This document shows, piece by piece, positions 1-7,494 of a DNA stretch of 18,966 bases (position 1 is the stretch's first letter; the number at the start of each line of letters is the position of its first letter). The DNA comes from Kiritimatiellia bacterium (lineage in GTDB: Bacteria > Verrucomicrobiota > Kiritimatiellia > SLAD01). The position numbers and the translations under genes were made by a program. The notes under the pieces are model-generated. The model was given only the letters and a program-made list of their open reading frames with translations, was not told the DNA's origin and ran no database searches. The DNA lies in the NCBI GenBank assembly GCA_007128275.1, contig SKXR01000036.1, positions 1 through 18,966 of the forward strand, written 5' to 3'.

Positions 1-813
1 CTCGCCCTTCACGTCATACAAACGCTGCGTAAAGGTCGTCCCGTAGGAATCCGATGCAGGGTCGTCGTCCGTCCACACATGCTCATTATACGTATCCGCA
101 TAGGCGGGCCGGATGGATGTGATCATGAAGTAGTCCGTCTCATCAAAGGGATTGGTGCCGGCGATGTATTCCTCGAGCCAAGTCGTGCTCTTGTTGGGCA
201 CTTGGGCGTTCGCATTGATGCCCGTCGGATCGCCCTCCGCATGCAGATGTTCCCACCAATCCGGCAAGCCGTCTCCGTCAGCGTCGCGGTAATGGATGAT
301 ATTGGTCATCGGTCCGAAGTCCGCGAAGAGCGATTCGTTGCCGTTCACGGTCATGATCTGGGAATCCGTGTAGAAGAGCGAGTCACTGTAGGTCGGGGCG
401 TTGTAGACACGGACAAACACCTGTTGACTATCGGACGGGCGGGGATGCGCGATGGATGCGCCGAACAGGCCGGAGCGAACCAAGGAGGAGGCGACGAGTC
501 TGCCAATGGCGGTTTCGCCACCAGCCTCGAGCACCTGGTTTTGGGGTTCCCCGTACGCTGTGGGCGGCTGGACGCCCCCGCCCACGTACATGACATGAAC
601 CAAGGGCCGTTCGGCCGCCGGGACGGTGGAATCTCCGCGGATGACATCGCCGAACTCGTTCAGGATCGGATGGGCCGCCGCAACTTGCAAGGGGGTTTTG
701 AGGGGTTCCGCCTGCAATGCCGAAAGGGGAGCGAGACAAAGACTCAACACAACCCAGCCCGCCGGCAGCAGGCGTATCGACCGCTTGTCATAAACCTCTT
801 GGCTCTGTTTCAT
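1..813 (-). CDS. Secreted protein with Asp-rich DGDGLPDWWE motif (3' end cut by window edge)
   Basis: The frame is open from an ATG at 813 down to position 1, giving 271 codons with no stop, so the C-terminus lies outside the window. The N-terminus has a basic stretch and a hydrophobic segment (about residues 14-31) ending in ALQA, consistent with a signal peptide cut near residue 35. Residues 177-188 read DADGDGLPDWWE, a calcium-binding-like Asp repeat, and residues 214-222 read EEYIAGTNP. This pairing is common in large secreted proteins of Verrucomicrobiota/Kiritimatiellota and related bacteria. A purine-rich GGGGGA lies just upstream of the ATG. No catalytic domain is visible in the part present, so function is unknown. 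It follows the PEP-CTERM gene on the same strand, 71 bp downstream. Both may belong to a cell-surface or export programme, but that is inference. Confidence 0.8.
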   Translation of the reverse strand, partial: MKQSQEVYDKRSIRLLPAGWVVLSLCLAPLSALQAEPLKTPLQVAAAHPILNEFGDVIRGDSTVPAAERPLVHVMYVGGGVQPPTAYGEPQNQVLEAGGETAIGRLVASSLVRSGLFGASIAHPRPSDSQQVFVRVYNAPTYSDSLFYTDSQIMTVNGNESLFADFGPMTNIIHYRDADGDGLPDWWEHLHAEGDPTGINANAQVPNKSTTWLEEYIAGTNPFDETDYFMITSIRPAYADTYNEHVWTDDDPASDSYGTTFTQRLYDVKGE

Positions 814-884
814 TAGTATCCCCCAACCGCTAAGGAGCGAGATCCCTCTTCCTCCCTGCAGAATCAAACACCACCACTTACACA

Positions 885-1520
885 CTACGTCTTACACGCC
901 AGAGCTGACTTTCTCGGTCTGCCCTGCGAATCCCTGCGCGCACAAAACAGCGCAAGCACAAGCCCCGCTACAACGAACAGATGCAACGTGCCCGGCTCCG
1001 GTATCACTGTAAAATCGTTGGTGGCGCTCACTTGTCCGCCGTCCACATTCAAGAATGCGGTACCAAAAAAGGGACCGGTATACGTTTGCGGATCGGTCTC
1101 GCCCCATGCAATGTCTTCTCCCACAGGAATGCCCGGGCCCTGATAATCAAAGAAACGCAGATACAGGAAGTTGATTGTCGAGGTGTCGAGCACACCCGGG
1201 AAGCCGGCGGTCATCGTACCGGGAACACCCGTCGTCGAGCTGTCCATGATCATGGTGGCGATAATAACATCGTCGCCCTGGGTACTGTTCGCGATCAAGG
1301 AGCCACCGGCTGATTGCATCCCGTCGGCGACGTTATCGCCGCTGCCGATCACGTAAATCACCGATCCGTCCGCCAACGGATTGCCATCCCCGTCCAACAA
1401 CGGCTGAGTAATGTTTACGACAAGCGCGACGTTCGCCGCATGCGCGGCTGCGACCGCGAAGAACGCGGCCGACACCAATACGAGCAACAAGCCCCTGTTT
1501 CTATGTGTAGTGACTGACAT
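885..1520 (-). CDS. PEP-CTERM sorting-domain protein
   Basis: This is a 211-residue exported protein. It has an N-terminal signal peptide (basic THRNRG, then a hydrophobic Leu/Val/Ala run ending near AAAHA) and a C-terminal sorting signal: Val-Ile-Pro-Glu-Pro-Gly, a hydrophobic helix, then Ala-Arg-Arg. That arrangement is the PEP-CTERM tag that exosortases recognise and cleave during export to the surface or matrix. The middle (about 150 residues) is rich in Gly, Asp, Thr and Ser, low in Lys, and shows no recognised domain. A short tail follows the Arg-Arg. Starts at 1520 and 1526 (and a further one at 1553) are all open; 1520 gives the most compact signal peptide, but the choice is uncertain. 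No exosortase gene is in the window, so one is expected elsewhere in the genome. Confidence 0.85.
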   Translation of the reverse strand: MSVTTHRNRGLLLVLVSAAFFAVAAAHAANVALVVNITQPLLDGDGNPLADGSVIYVIGSGDNVADGMQSAGGSLIANSTQGDDVIIATMIMDSSTTGVPGTMTAGFPGVLDTSTINFLYLRFFDYQGPGIPVGEDIAWGETDPQTYTGPFFGTAFLNVDGGQVSATNDFTVIPEPGTLHLFVVAGLVLALFCARRDSQGRPRKSALACKT

Positions 1521-1753
1521 ACCCATCCAACGTACCACGCGAACACGCAACACCCAATACGACTCAACGCTACCGAAAATCAGTGAGTGCCGACCGATAA
1601 ATCCTTTTACCCCTACTTATGACGGATAAGAGTACCCAATCAGGCTGGGGCTGTCAATGGCTCACATGGTATATTGGTAAGCTTTGACTGTCCCTGCTTA
1701 ATCAGGGAAATCGGCGCCTCGATGCGGCCTTCTGCGTTCCCGTAAAAAGCTAC

Positions 1754-1783
1754 TTGACCAAGTCGCCCCCCGTGTTCTAGTAT
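1754..1783 (+). promoter_or_regulatory. Candidate sigma70 promoter for the nusA operon
   Basis: TTGACC at 1754-1759 matches the -35 consensus at 5 of 6 positions. TAGTAT at 1778-1783 matches the -10 at 4 of 6, with an 18-nt spacer. Transcription would begin near 1790, giving about 100 nt of leader before the nusA ATG and placing the terminator hairpin at 1818-1843 inside the leader. The rest of 1521-1753 shows no gene or tRNA, only a small TCCCTG/CAGGGA hairpin at 1691-1708. Promoter calls from sequence alone are weak. Confidence 0.45.
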
Positions 1784-1817
1784 CCGAGGCTTGAAATTTG
1801 ATGGTCCGCTGTCTATT

Positions 1818-1843
1818 GAGTGGGTTACTACCCACTCTTTTTT
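1818..1843 (+). terminator. Intrinsic terminator / attenuator in the nusA leader
   Basis: A perfect 7-bp stem, GAGTGGG (1818-1824) with CCCACTC (1831-1837), has a 6-nt TTACTA loop and is followed directly by six Ts (1838-1843). This is a textbook Rho-independent terminator on the plus strand, 45 bp before the nusA start codon. No plus-strand gene ends upstream, so it most likely terminates a short leader transcript. Its form and place resemble the rimP-leader class of hairpins known before rimP-nusA-infB operons, although rimP is absent here. A weaker competing pairing, CCGCT (1806-1810) with AGTGG (1819-1823), could serve as an antiterminator; that is speculative. Confidence 0.8.
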
Positions 1844-1888
1844 GTAGGACAATTGGTGTTTTCGACGCGCTCAGAAGGAGTTGCGACA

Positions 1889-3154
1889 ATGAATAATGAA
1901 TTACAGTCCGTAGTCGAATATATGGAAAAAGAGCGCGGGATTGACCGGGAAACCGTCATCCAAGCGATCGAATCCGCTCTGCTCAGCGCCTCTAAGAAAA
2001 GCATGGGGGGGTTGCACGAGATGCGGGTAACCATTGATCGTAAAACCTTTGATATCAGCGCCTTCGTGCAGTCGCTGGTGGTGGAGCATGCGGGGTCCGC
2101 ATCCGATCAGATTTCCCTGCGCGAGGCTCGGCGCATCAAGCCCGACGCCCAGATCGGCGACTTCGTGGATGTGGCCGTCCCGCCCCAGAAGTTGGGACGC
2201 ATCGCCGCCCAGGTTGCGAAGCAGGCAATCATGCAGAAAATCCGGCAAGCGGAAAAAGAGCGCGTCTTTGATGAATACAAGGATCGGGCGGGCGACATTG
2301 TGAGCGGGTCCGTGCGTCGTTTCGACCGCTCGGACGTGGTGATCGATCTGGGACGCGCGGAAGCCATCATGCCTTCCCGGGAACGGGTGCCCACGGAAGA
2401 ATATCAGCCGGGCGACCGGATTCGCGCCTTTGTGGTGAAAGTGGAGAAGGAAACGTCCGGGCCGGAAATCATCCTGTCGCGCACGCACCCGGATTTTGTC
2501 CGGCGCCTGTTCGAACTGGAAGTCTCGGAAATTGCCGACGGCACCGTGGAGATCAAGGGCATTGCCCGCGAAGCCGGATTCCGCAGCAAGATTGCCGTCA
2601 TCTCGCACGACGAGAAAGTCGATCCGGTGGGGGCCTGCGTCGGCATGAAAGGCATCCGTGTAAAGAATATCGTGCGCGAATTGTCCGGCGAAAAAATAGA
2701 TATCGTGCGATGGAACGAAGACATCAAGACCTTTGTCACCAATTCCCTGGCGCCCGCCAAACTTTCCAAGGTCGAGCTGGACGAAGACCTGCATGCCGTC
2801 ACGGTGACGGTCGATCCGGATCAGCTCTCGCTGGCCATCGGGAAGAAGGGGCAGAACGCGCGCCTGACGGCCAAATTATCCGGCTGGAAGATCGATATCC
2901 AGAAGGACGAAGACGCCATGGGCTTTGAAGAGAAGGTGGCGCTGGCCGTGGAACGCCTTGCCGCCATCGAAGGCATCACCGCCGAGCAAGCCGAAAAACT
3001 GGTTCAATCCGGTTTCCTGTCTACGGAACAGATTCTGGCGGCGGAAACCAACGACCTCGAAGCGGTGGAAGATTTTGACGCGGACACCGCCGCTGCCATT
3101 CGCGCGGCGGTTGAGAAACATTACGAACAACAACACGGCGATGTGGATGCATGA
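1889..3154 (+). CDS. nusA: Transcription termination/antitermination factor NusA
   Basis: This 421-residue protein has the NusA architecture. An N-terminal RNA-polymerase-binding domain starts with ELQSVVEYMEKERGIDRETV and carries the ESALLSASKK helix. An S1 domain lies at about residues 133-200 (GDIVSGSVRRFDRSDVVIDL), followed by two KH domains with DPVGACVGMKGIRVKNI and LAIGKKGQNARLTAKLSG. A helical C-terminal domain of about 65 residues resembles the helix-hairpin-helix repeats of longer NusA proteins. NusA binds elongating polymerase and nascent RNA and modulates pausing, termination and antitermination. The ATG at 1889 is chosen because AAGGAG lies 8 nt upstream; a longer open frame from 1820 would run back through the terminator hairpin. 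It is the first gene of the cluster and overlaps infB by 4 nt (ATGA). The usual upstream neighbour rimP is missing. Confidence 0.97.
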   Translation: MNNELQSVVEYMEKERGIDRETVIQAIESALLSASKKSMGGLHEMRVTIDRKTFDISAFVQSLVVEHAGSASDQISLREARRIKPDAQIGDFVDVAVPPQKLGRIAAQVAKQAIMQKIRQAEKERVFDEYKDRAGDIVSGSVRRFDRSDVVIDLGRAEAIMPSRERVPTEEYQPGDRIRAFVVKVEKETSGPEIILSRTHPDFVRRLFELEVSEIADGTVEIKGIAREAGFRSKIAVISHDEKVDPVGACVGMKGIRVKNIVRELSGEKIDIVRWNEDIKTFVTNSLAPAKLSKVELDEDLHAVTVTVDPDQLSLAIGKKGQNARLTAKLSGWKIDIQKDEDAMGFEEKVALAVERLAAIEGITAEQAEKLVQSGFLSTEQILAAETNDLEAVEDFDADTAAAIRAAVEKHYEQQHGDVDA

Positions 3155-5226
3155 GAGTTCATGAACTAGCAAAGAAACTGGGCACGACAAACAAGGACCT
3201 GCTTGAACGACTGAGGGAGGTCGGCGCGGAAGTCCGTACGGCGTCGAACTCAGTGACTCCGGAGCAGGAAGAGAAAGTGCGCCTGCTCTACGAAGAGGAA
3301 GCGCGCGCGGCGGCCAATCCGCCCGCAGCGCCCCCCCCGCCCGTCGCGGAACCGGAAACACCGGCTGCACCCGAGCCAACGCCCGTCGAGGAGCCGCCTC
3401 CGGAAGAACCGCCGCCGGCCGAACCGGAACCGGAAACACCGGCCGAACCGATTATCGTCAAGAATTTCGTGATCGTTAAAGATCTTGCCGAATACCTTTC
3501 CATCAAGCCCAACCAATTGATCGCCCAGTTGATGGCCAGAAACATCTTTGCGTCGATCAACGAGAAATTGGATTTCAAGATCGCCAAGGACATTGCGGAC
3601 AAGTACGGCGTGGTGCTGGAACAGGAAAAGAAGGCGTCCGAGAAGAAGGCCGCGCCGCCTCCTCCGCCGCCCGAAGAACAAGTGCGCGCGCAGGACGACG
3701 CGAAGGAAGACCTGTTGCCCCGCCCCCCGGTGGTTACGTTTCTCGGCCATGTGGATCACGGCAAGACCAGCCTGCTCGACAAGATACGGCACGCCCACGT
3801 GGTGGCCTCGGAACACGGCGGCATCACCCAACATATCGGCGCCTATACCGTGGCGTACAACGACAACAAGATCACGTTCATCGACACGCCGGGCCATGCC
3901 GCCTTCACGGCGATGCGCGCCCGCGGCGCGAACCTGACGGATATTGCGGTGATCATCATCGCCGCGGACGACGGCATCATGCCCCAAACACGCGAAGCCA
4001 TTCAACACGCGCGCGCTGCGAACGTCTCCATCATGGTCGCCGTCAACAAGAGCGACTTGCCCGCCGCCAATGTGGAGCGTGTCAAACAGCAACTGCAACA
4101 GGAGGGCCTCGCCCCTGAAGATTGGGGCGGACAGACGATTGTATGCCCGGTCAGCGCGCATACCGGCGATGGCATCGATCACCTGCTGGAAATGATTTTA
4201 CTGCAAGCCGAGGTGATGGAATTGAAGGCGAGCGGCAAGGGCCCCGCGCAGGGCTTTGTCGTGGAAGCGCGGCTCGAACCCGGCATGGGCCCGACCGCCA
4301 ACGTGCTCGTGAAGCGAGGCACCCTGACGGTCGGCGACGCCATCGTCTGCGGACCATATTGGGGACGCATTAAGGCGTTGATCAGCGACACCGGCACCAA
4401 GGTACGCACCGCCGGACCGTCCATGGCCGTGAAATGCCTCGGCCTGAATAACGTACCGGATGCCGGCGCCGAATTCGTCGCCGTCGCCAACGATCGCGAG
4501 GCCCGGAAGATTGCCGAGGAACGCGTGGACGCCAAGCGCACGGAGAAACTCGGCACCACCCGACGCCCCACCACGCTCGACGACCTGCTGCGCCAAACCG
4601 ACGCCACGGAAAAGAAGGAACTCAACCTCGTCGTCAAAGCGGATGTCCAAGGATCGCTCGAAGCGATCCTTCATTCGCTATCGGAAATCAAGAGCGAAAA
4701 GGTCGAACTGAATTTCGTACTCACCGGCGTCGGCAACATCACGGAGAACGATGTCGTGCTCGCCAGCGCGTCCAATGCCATTGTGCTCGGATTCAACGTG
4801 GCCAGCGAAGGCGGCGCGAACAAGGCCGCCAAACGGGAAGAGGTGGAAATCCGTCTCTACAGCATCATTTATGAAATGGTCGACGACATCCGACAGGCCA
4901 TGACCGGCCTGCTCAAACCTGTCGCCAAGGAAACGGTCATCGGTCACGCCGCCGTCCGCCAGATCTTCGATATCGGCAAAACAGGCCGCATTGCGGGCTG
5001 CATGCTCTCGGACGGACGCGTCACCGCCCGGTCGCGCGCACGCCTGAAAAGGGATGGCGCCGTGGTCTACGAAGGGACCATCTCTTCGCTCAAACGCTTT
5101 CAGAACGACGCCTCCGAAGTCCGCGAAGGCCAGGAATGCGGCATCCGATTGGATAGCCACGCCGATTACCAGGCGGGCGACGAAATTGAATTCTACGAGG
5201 TCAAACAGATCGCGCAGGAACTCTAG
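3151..5226 (+). CDS. infB: Translation initiation factor IF-2
   Basis: This 691-residue GTPase brings fMet-tRNA to the 30S subunit and promotes subunit joining. In order it shows an IF2_N motif (residues 1-50), a Pro/Glu/Ala-rich linker (about 50-95), a second IF2_N-like helical segment (about 98-157) and another charged, Pro-rich linker. The G domain has G1 GHVDHGKT at 199-206, G3 DTPGH at 245-249, G4 NKSD at 299-302 and G5 SAH at 335. Domains II, III and IV follow and end in a beta-barrel with EFYEVKQ. All nucleotide-binding residues are intact. The ATG overlaps the nusA stop codon in an ATGA arrangement, which suggests translational coupling; there is no strong separate ribosome-binding site. 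The length is short to normal for the family because the N-terminal linker is short. Confidence 0.98.
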   Translation: MRVHELAKKLGTTNKDLLERLREVGAEVRTASNSVTPEQEEKVRLLYEEEARAAANPPAAPPPPVAEPETPAAPEPTPVEEPPPEEPPPAEPEPETPAEPIIVKNFVIVKDLAEYLSIKPNQLIAQLMARNIFASINEKLDFKIAKDIADKYGVVLEQEKKASEKKAAPPPPPPEEQVRAQDDAKEDLLPRPPVVTFLGHVDHGKTSLLDKIRHAHVVASEHGGITQHIGAYTVAYNDNKITFIDTPGHAAFTAMRARGANLTDIAVIIIAADDGIMPQTREAIQHARAANVSIMVAVNKSDLPAANVERVKQQLQQEGLAPEDWGGQTIVCPVSAHTGDGIDHLLEMILLQAEVMELKASGKGPAQGFVVEARLEPGMGPTANVLVKRGTLTVGDAIVCGPYWGRIKALISDTGTKVRTAGPSMAVKCLGLNNVPDAGAEFVAVANDREARKIAEERVDAKRTEKLGTTRRPTTLDDLLRQTDATEKKELNLVVKADVQGSLEAILHSLSEIKSEKVELNFVLTGVGNITENDVVLASASNAIVLGFNVASEGGANKAAKREEVEIRLYSIIYEMVDDIRQAMTGLLKPVAKETVIGHAAVRQIFDIGKTGRIAGCMLSDGRVTARSRARLKRDGAVVYEGTISSLKRFQNDASEVREGQECGIRLDSHADYQAGDEIEFYEVKQIAQEL

Positions 5227-5233
5227 AACAAAG

Positions 5234-5314
5234 TATTCAGTGTTCAGTTTTCAGTGTTCAGTAAGCCGTACGCTGAACACTGAATGCTGAATACCGAACA
5301 CTGATTACTGACAC
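5234..5314 (+). repeat. Inverted heptamer array filling the infB-rbfA gap
   Basis: Four direct heptamers of the form TNTTCAG (5234-5261) are followed by an 11-nt spacer containing CGTACG and six inverted heptamers of the form CTGANNN with one variant (5273-5314). The innermost arms, TGTTCAG and CTGAACA, pair perfectly, and the next ones pair with mismatches or wobbles, so a stem of about 28 bp is possible. The last heptamer, CTGACAC, touches the rbfA ATG. No Shine-Dalgarno-like purine run occurs in the gap. Confidence 0.85.
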
Positions 5315-5719
5315 ATGGCCACCAAACGCATAACCCGGGTCAACGAACTCCTTAAACGCGAAATTGCGGCCTACCTGTACCGGCTGATCAACGAGGGCGG
5401 GTTCGACATGTCCGCCGTGACGGTCACACAGGTCAACACCGCCCCCAACCTGCGCAACGCGCGCGTCTACATCTCGATCCGGAATCATGTCCTCGAGCGG
5501 GAAGCCATGCTCGACACGATCCGCGGGCATCGCCACGCGATGCAACAGCACATCAACGAGACCATGCGCCTCAAATACACCCCGCACCTGACATTTGAAT
5601 TGGACACGTCGATCGAAAAAGGGGATCGCGTCCTCAACCTGATGGCCAAACTGGAAGAAGAATATGGCGAATCACCCGTCGAAGAAGCCGATCCGGAATC
5701 CGATCCGGAGAAATCCTGA
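5315..5719 (+). CDS. rbfA: 30S ribosome-binding factor RbfA
   Basis: This 134-residue protein matches RbfA, a KH-like cold-shock and maturation factor that binds the 30S subunit and helps process the 5' end of 16S rRNA. Visible features are the N-terminal basic helix (TKRITRVNELLKREIAAYL), the strand VTVTQVNTAPNLRNARVYIS and the conserved C-terminal core LKYTPHLTFELDTSIEKGDRV, followed by helix and an acidic tail (EEADPESDPEKS). The acidic tail is read from the same DNA as the basic N-terminus of TruB, because the genes overlap by 56 bp in different frames. The ATG directly follows the heptamer array and has no evident Shine-Dalgarno sequence, so initiation may rely on coupling to infB or on low local structure. 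Gene order agrees with the conserved cluster. Confidence 0.96.
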   Translation: MATKRITRVNELLKREIAAYLYRLINEGGFDMSAVTVTQVNTAPNLRNARVYISIRNHVLEREAMLDTIRGHRHAMQQHINETMRLKYTPHLTFELDTSIEKGDRVLNLMAKLEEEYGESPVEEADPESDPEKS

Positions 5720-6449
5720 CGGCCCGCGCCGCGCCGCGCACCGAACCGATCCGTTCGACGGGATCCTGCTGGTCGATAAACCCGCTGGGATGACGTCCCA
5801 CGATGTCGTGGCGCGGTTACGATATCATTTCCGCCTGCGCAAAGTCGGGCACGGCGGTACGCTGGATCCGATGGCCACCGGATTGCTCATCATCCTGCTC
5901 GGACGCGGCACCAAACTGTCCCAACGCATTATGGGCACGGACAAGGAATACGAAGGGACCATGCGCTTGGGCGCGAGAACCGACACCCAGGACGCGGACG
6001 GAACGGTGCTGCAAGAAAGGGATTTTGCGCACGTCACCCGGGACCAGCTGCAGGCCGAATTCGAAAAGCGGCGCGGCGATCAGATGCAAACGCCACCGAT
6101 GGTTTCCGCCATCAAGAGAAACGGCGTCCCGCTGTATAAGCTGGCCCGCAAAGGACAGGAAGTCGAACGGGAAGCGCGCCTGATACACGTGTACCGGTTC
6201 GACCTGCTCGACTTCTCTCCGCCCGATGCGCGATTCATTCTCAAATGCACCAAGGGCACCTACGTGCGCACCTTATGCGACGACATCGGCGAGGCCCTCG
6301 GATGCGGCGCGCATCTGGCCGGATTACGGCGCACCGCCATCGGGAACCTGCACGTCGACCATGCGCAATCACTCGACCGCCTGCTGGAAGGTTCCGTGGA
6401 AGAGCTGGGCGAACGCGTCGTACCCGTGTTTGCGTTTGCGCCGGAATGA
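5664..6449 (+). CDS. truB: tRNA pseudouridine(55) synthase TruB
   Basis: TruB converts U55 in the T-loop of tRNAs to pseudouridine. The 261-residue product contains GILLVDKPAGMTSHDVV, then VGHGGTLDPMATGLL with the catalytic Asp at residue 68, the KEYEGTMRLG strand, the QTPPMVSAIKRNGVPLYKLARKG motif and the C-terminal KGTYVRTLCDDIG segment. The family core begins at about residue 33. The preceding 31 residues are a basic, Pro/Arg-rich extension encoded inside rbfA. No other ATG, GTG or TTG occurs in frame before the core, so 5664 is the only ordinary start, and GAAGAAG just upstream can act as ribosome-binding site. The stop is followed within 6 bp by the second heptamer array. Confidence 0.96.
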   Translation: MANHPSKKPIRNPIRRNPDGPRRAAHRTDPFDGILLVDKPAGMTSHDVVARLRYHFRLRKVGHGGTLDPMATGLLIILLGRGTKLSQRIMGTDKEYEGTMRLGARTDTQDADGTVLQERDFAHVTRDQLQAEFEKRRGDQMQTPPMVSAIKRNGVPLYKLARKGQEVEREARLIHVYRFDLLDFSPPDARFILKCTKGTYVRTLCDDIGEALGCGAHLAGLRRTAIGNLHVDHAQSLDRLLEGSVEELGERVVPVFAFAPE

Positions 6450-6454
6450 GGAGG

Positions 6455-6531
6455 TATTCAGTGTTCAGTATTCTGTGTTCAGTGTTCAGTAAGAAGTAAG
6501 AAGTAAGAAGTAAGAAGTAAGAAGTGAGAAG
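6455..6531 (+). repeat. Compound heptamer array between truB and ribF
   Basis: Eleven consecutive 7-nt units lie in unbroken register: TATTCAG, TGTTCAG, TATTCTG, TGTTCAG, TGTTCAG (6455-6489), then five copies of TAAGAAG (6490-6524) and one TGAGAAG (6525-6531). Two heptamer families are joined without a phase shift. The array ends 3 nt before the GTG start of ribF, and its purine-rich second half is the only candidate ribosome-binding sequence for that gene. Confidence 0.9.
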
Positions 6532-6534
6532 TAC

Positions 6535-7467
6535 GTGAAGACAGTTGGGACATGGGAAGCCTTGAAGGAGCGCGATGCGCGGATGCCGCTGTGCCTCGTC
6601 ATCGGCGCGTTTGACGGCATTCATATCGGGCACCAGATGCTGATCCGCGAATCCATTGCGCGCGCACGCGCGGAGCATGGCGAAGCGTGGCTCTTGACCT
6701 TCCATCCGCATCCGTCGCGCGTGCTGCGCCCCGATCAAGCCCCTCCCCTGTTGACGTCCACCGCGCATAAGCTGCGCATTCTGGAATCGCTCGGCCTCGA
6801 CGGGTGCATCGTACACCCGTTCAGCCTCGCACTTTCCCAGCTGGCGCCTGAACCCTTTCTGGCGGAACTCTGCTCCGCGTTGCCGGGCTTGCACACCGTC
6901 GTTGTCGGCACCAACTGGCGCTTCGGACACCGGGCGAAAGGCGACGTGGAACTGCTCAAACAGCTTGCGGCATCGCACGGGATTACCGCGCACGTGCCGC
7001 CCCCCGTGCTGTCCGCGGAGGAACCCGTCTCCAGCACACGCATCCGGCACGCCGTGGAATCGGGGCGATTGGATGAAGTCAAAGCCATGCTCGACCGACC
7101 GTTCAGCATGCTTGGCACCGTCACGACCGGCAAACAGTATGGCCGCAAACTGGGATTCCCGACCGCCAACATTCGCCTGCAGGACGAAGCGCGACCGCCC
7201 ACGGGCGTGTATGCGGTGTACGGCGTGTTCAATGGAGAGCGGCACAACGGCGCGGCCTACCTGGGCATTCGGCCCACCGCCCACGGCGAACACACGCACC
7301 ACCTGCTCGAAGTCCACCTCTTCGATGTCGCCGTCGATCTGTACGGGAAGGAAATCGAAGTCTTCTTCGTCGAATACATCCGTGGCGATCAACGTTTTGA
7401 CAGCCACGACGCGCTCAAAGCCCAAATCGCGCGCGACGTACAACAAGCGCGGGCGCTGTTCGCGTAG
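6535..7467 (+). CDS. ribF: Bifunctional riboflavin kinase / FAD synthetase
   Basis: RibF phosphorylates riboflavin to FMN and adenylates FMN to FAD. The 310-residue product has the N-terminal FMN adenylyltransferase domain, with GAFDGIHIGHQ (HIGH-like nucleotide-binding loop) and TFHPHPSRVL, then SSTRIR near the domain end. The C-terminal riboflavin kinase domain shows GKQYGRKLGFPTANI and PPTGVYAVYG. The GTG at 6535 gives the N-terminus usual for this family (MKTVGTWEALKER); the in-frame ATG at 6583 would remove part of the first strand and is less likely. Upstream sequence consists wholly of TAAGAAG-type heptamers, which provide weak Shine-Dalgarno-like purines. It is the last gene of the cluster and converges on the aldo/keto reductase gene 27 bp away. 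No intrinsic terminator is visible in that gap. Confidence 0.95.
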   Translation: MKTVGTWEALKERDARMPLCLVIGAFDGIHIGHQMLIRESIARARAEHGEAWLLTFHPHPSRVLRPDQAPPLLTSTAHKLRILESLGLDGCIVHPFSLALSQLAPEPFLAELCSALPGLHTVVVGTNWRFGHRAKGDVELLKQLAASHGITAHVPPPVLSAEEPVSSTRIRHAVESGRLDEVKAMLDRPFSMLGTVTTGKQYGRKLGFPTANIRLQDEARPPTGVYAVYGVFNGERHNGAAYLGIRPTAHGEHTHHLLEVHLFDVAVDLYGKEIEVFFVEYIRGDQRFDSHDALKAQIARDVQQARALFA

Positions 7468-7494
7468 ACGGACCACCCGCCATACCAAACGGGC

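Noticed and set aside
79..816. Long open frame on the plus strand opposite the left-edge gene
   Set aside because: The minus strand encodes a coherent signal peptide and the DGDGLPDWWE and EEYIAGTNP motifs across the same DNA, whereas the plus-strand translation has no recognisable features.
1640..1753. Possible tRNA or 6S RNA before nusA (GGTATATTGGTAAGC resembles a D-arm)
   Set aside because: No acceptor stem, anticodon arm or T-loop could be formed, and no long 6S-like rod was found.
1901..2794. Long minus-strand frame inside nusA
   Set aside because: It is opposite a clear NusA and shows only composition-driven openness. The same holds for long frames opposite infB (3250-4182), ribF (6241-7488) and obgE (17852-18403).
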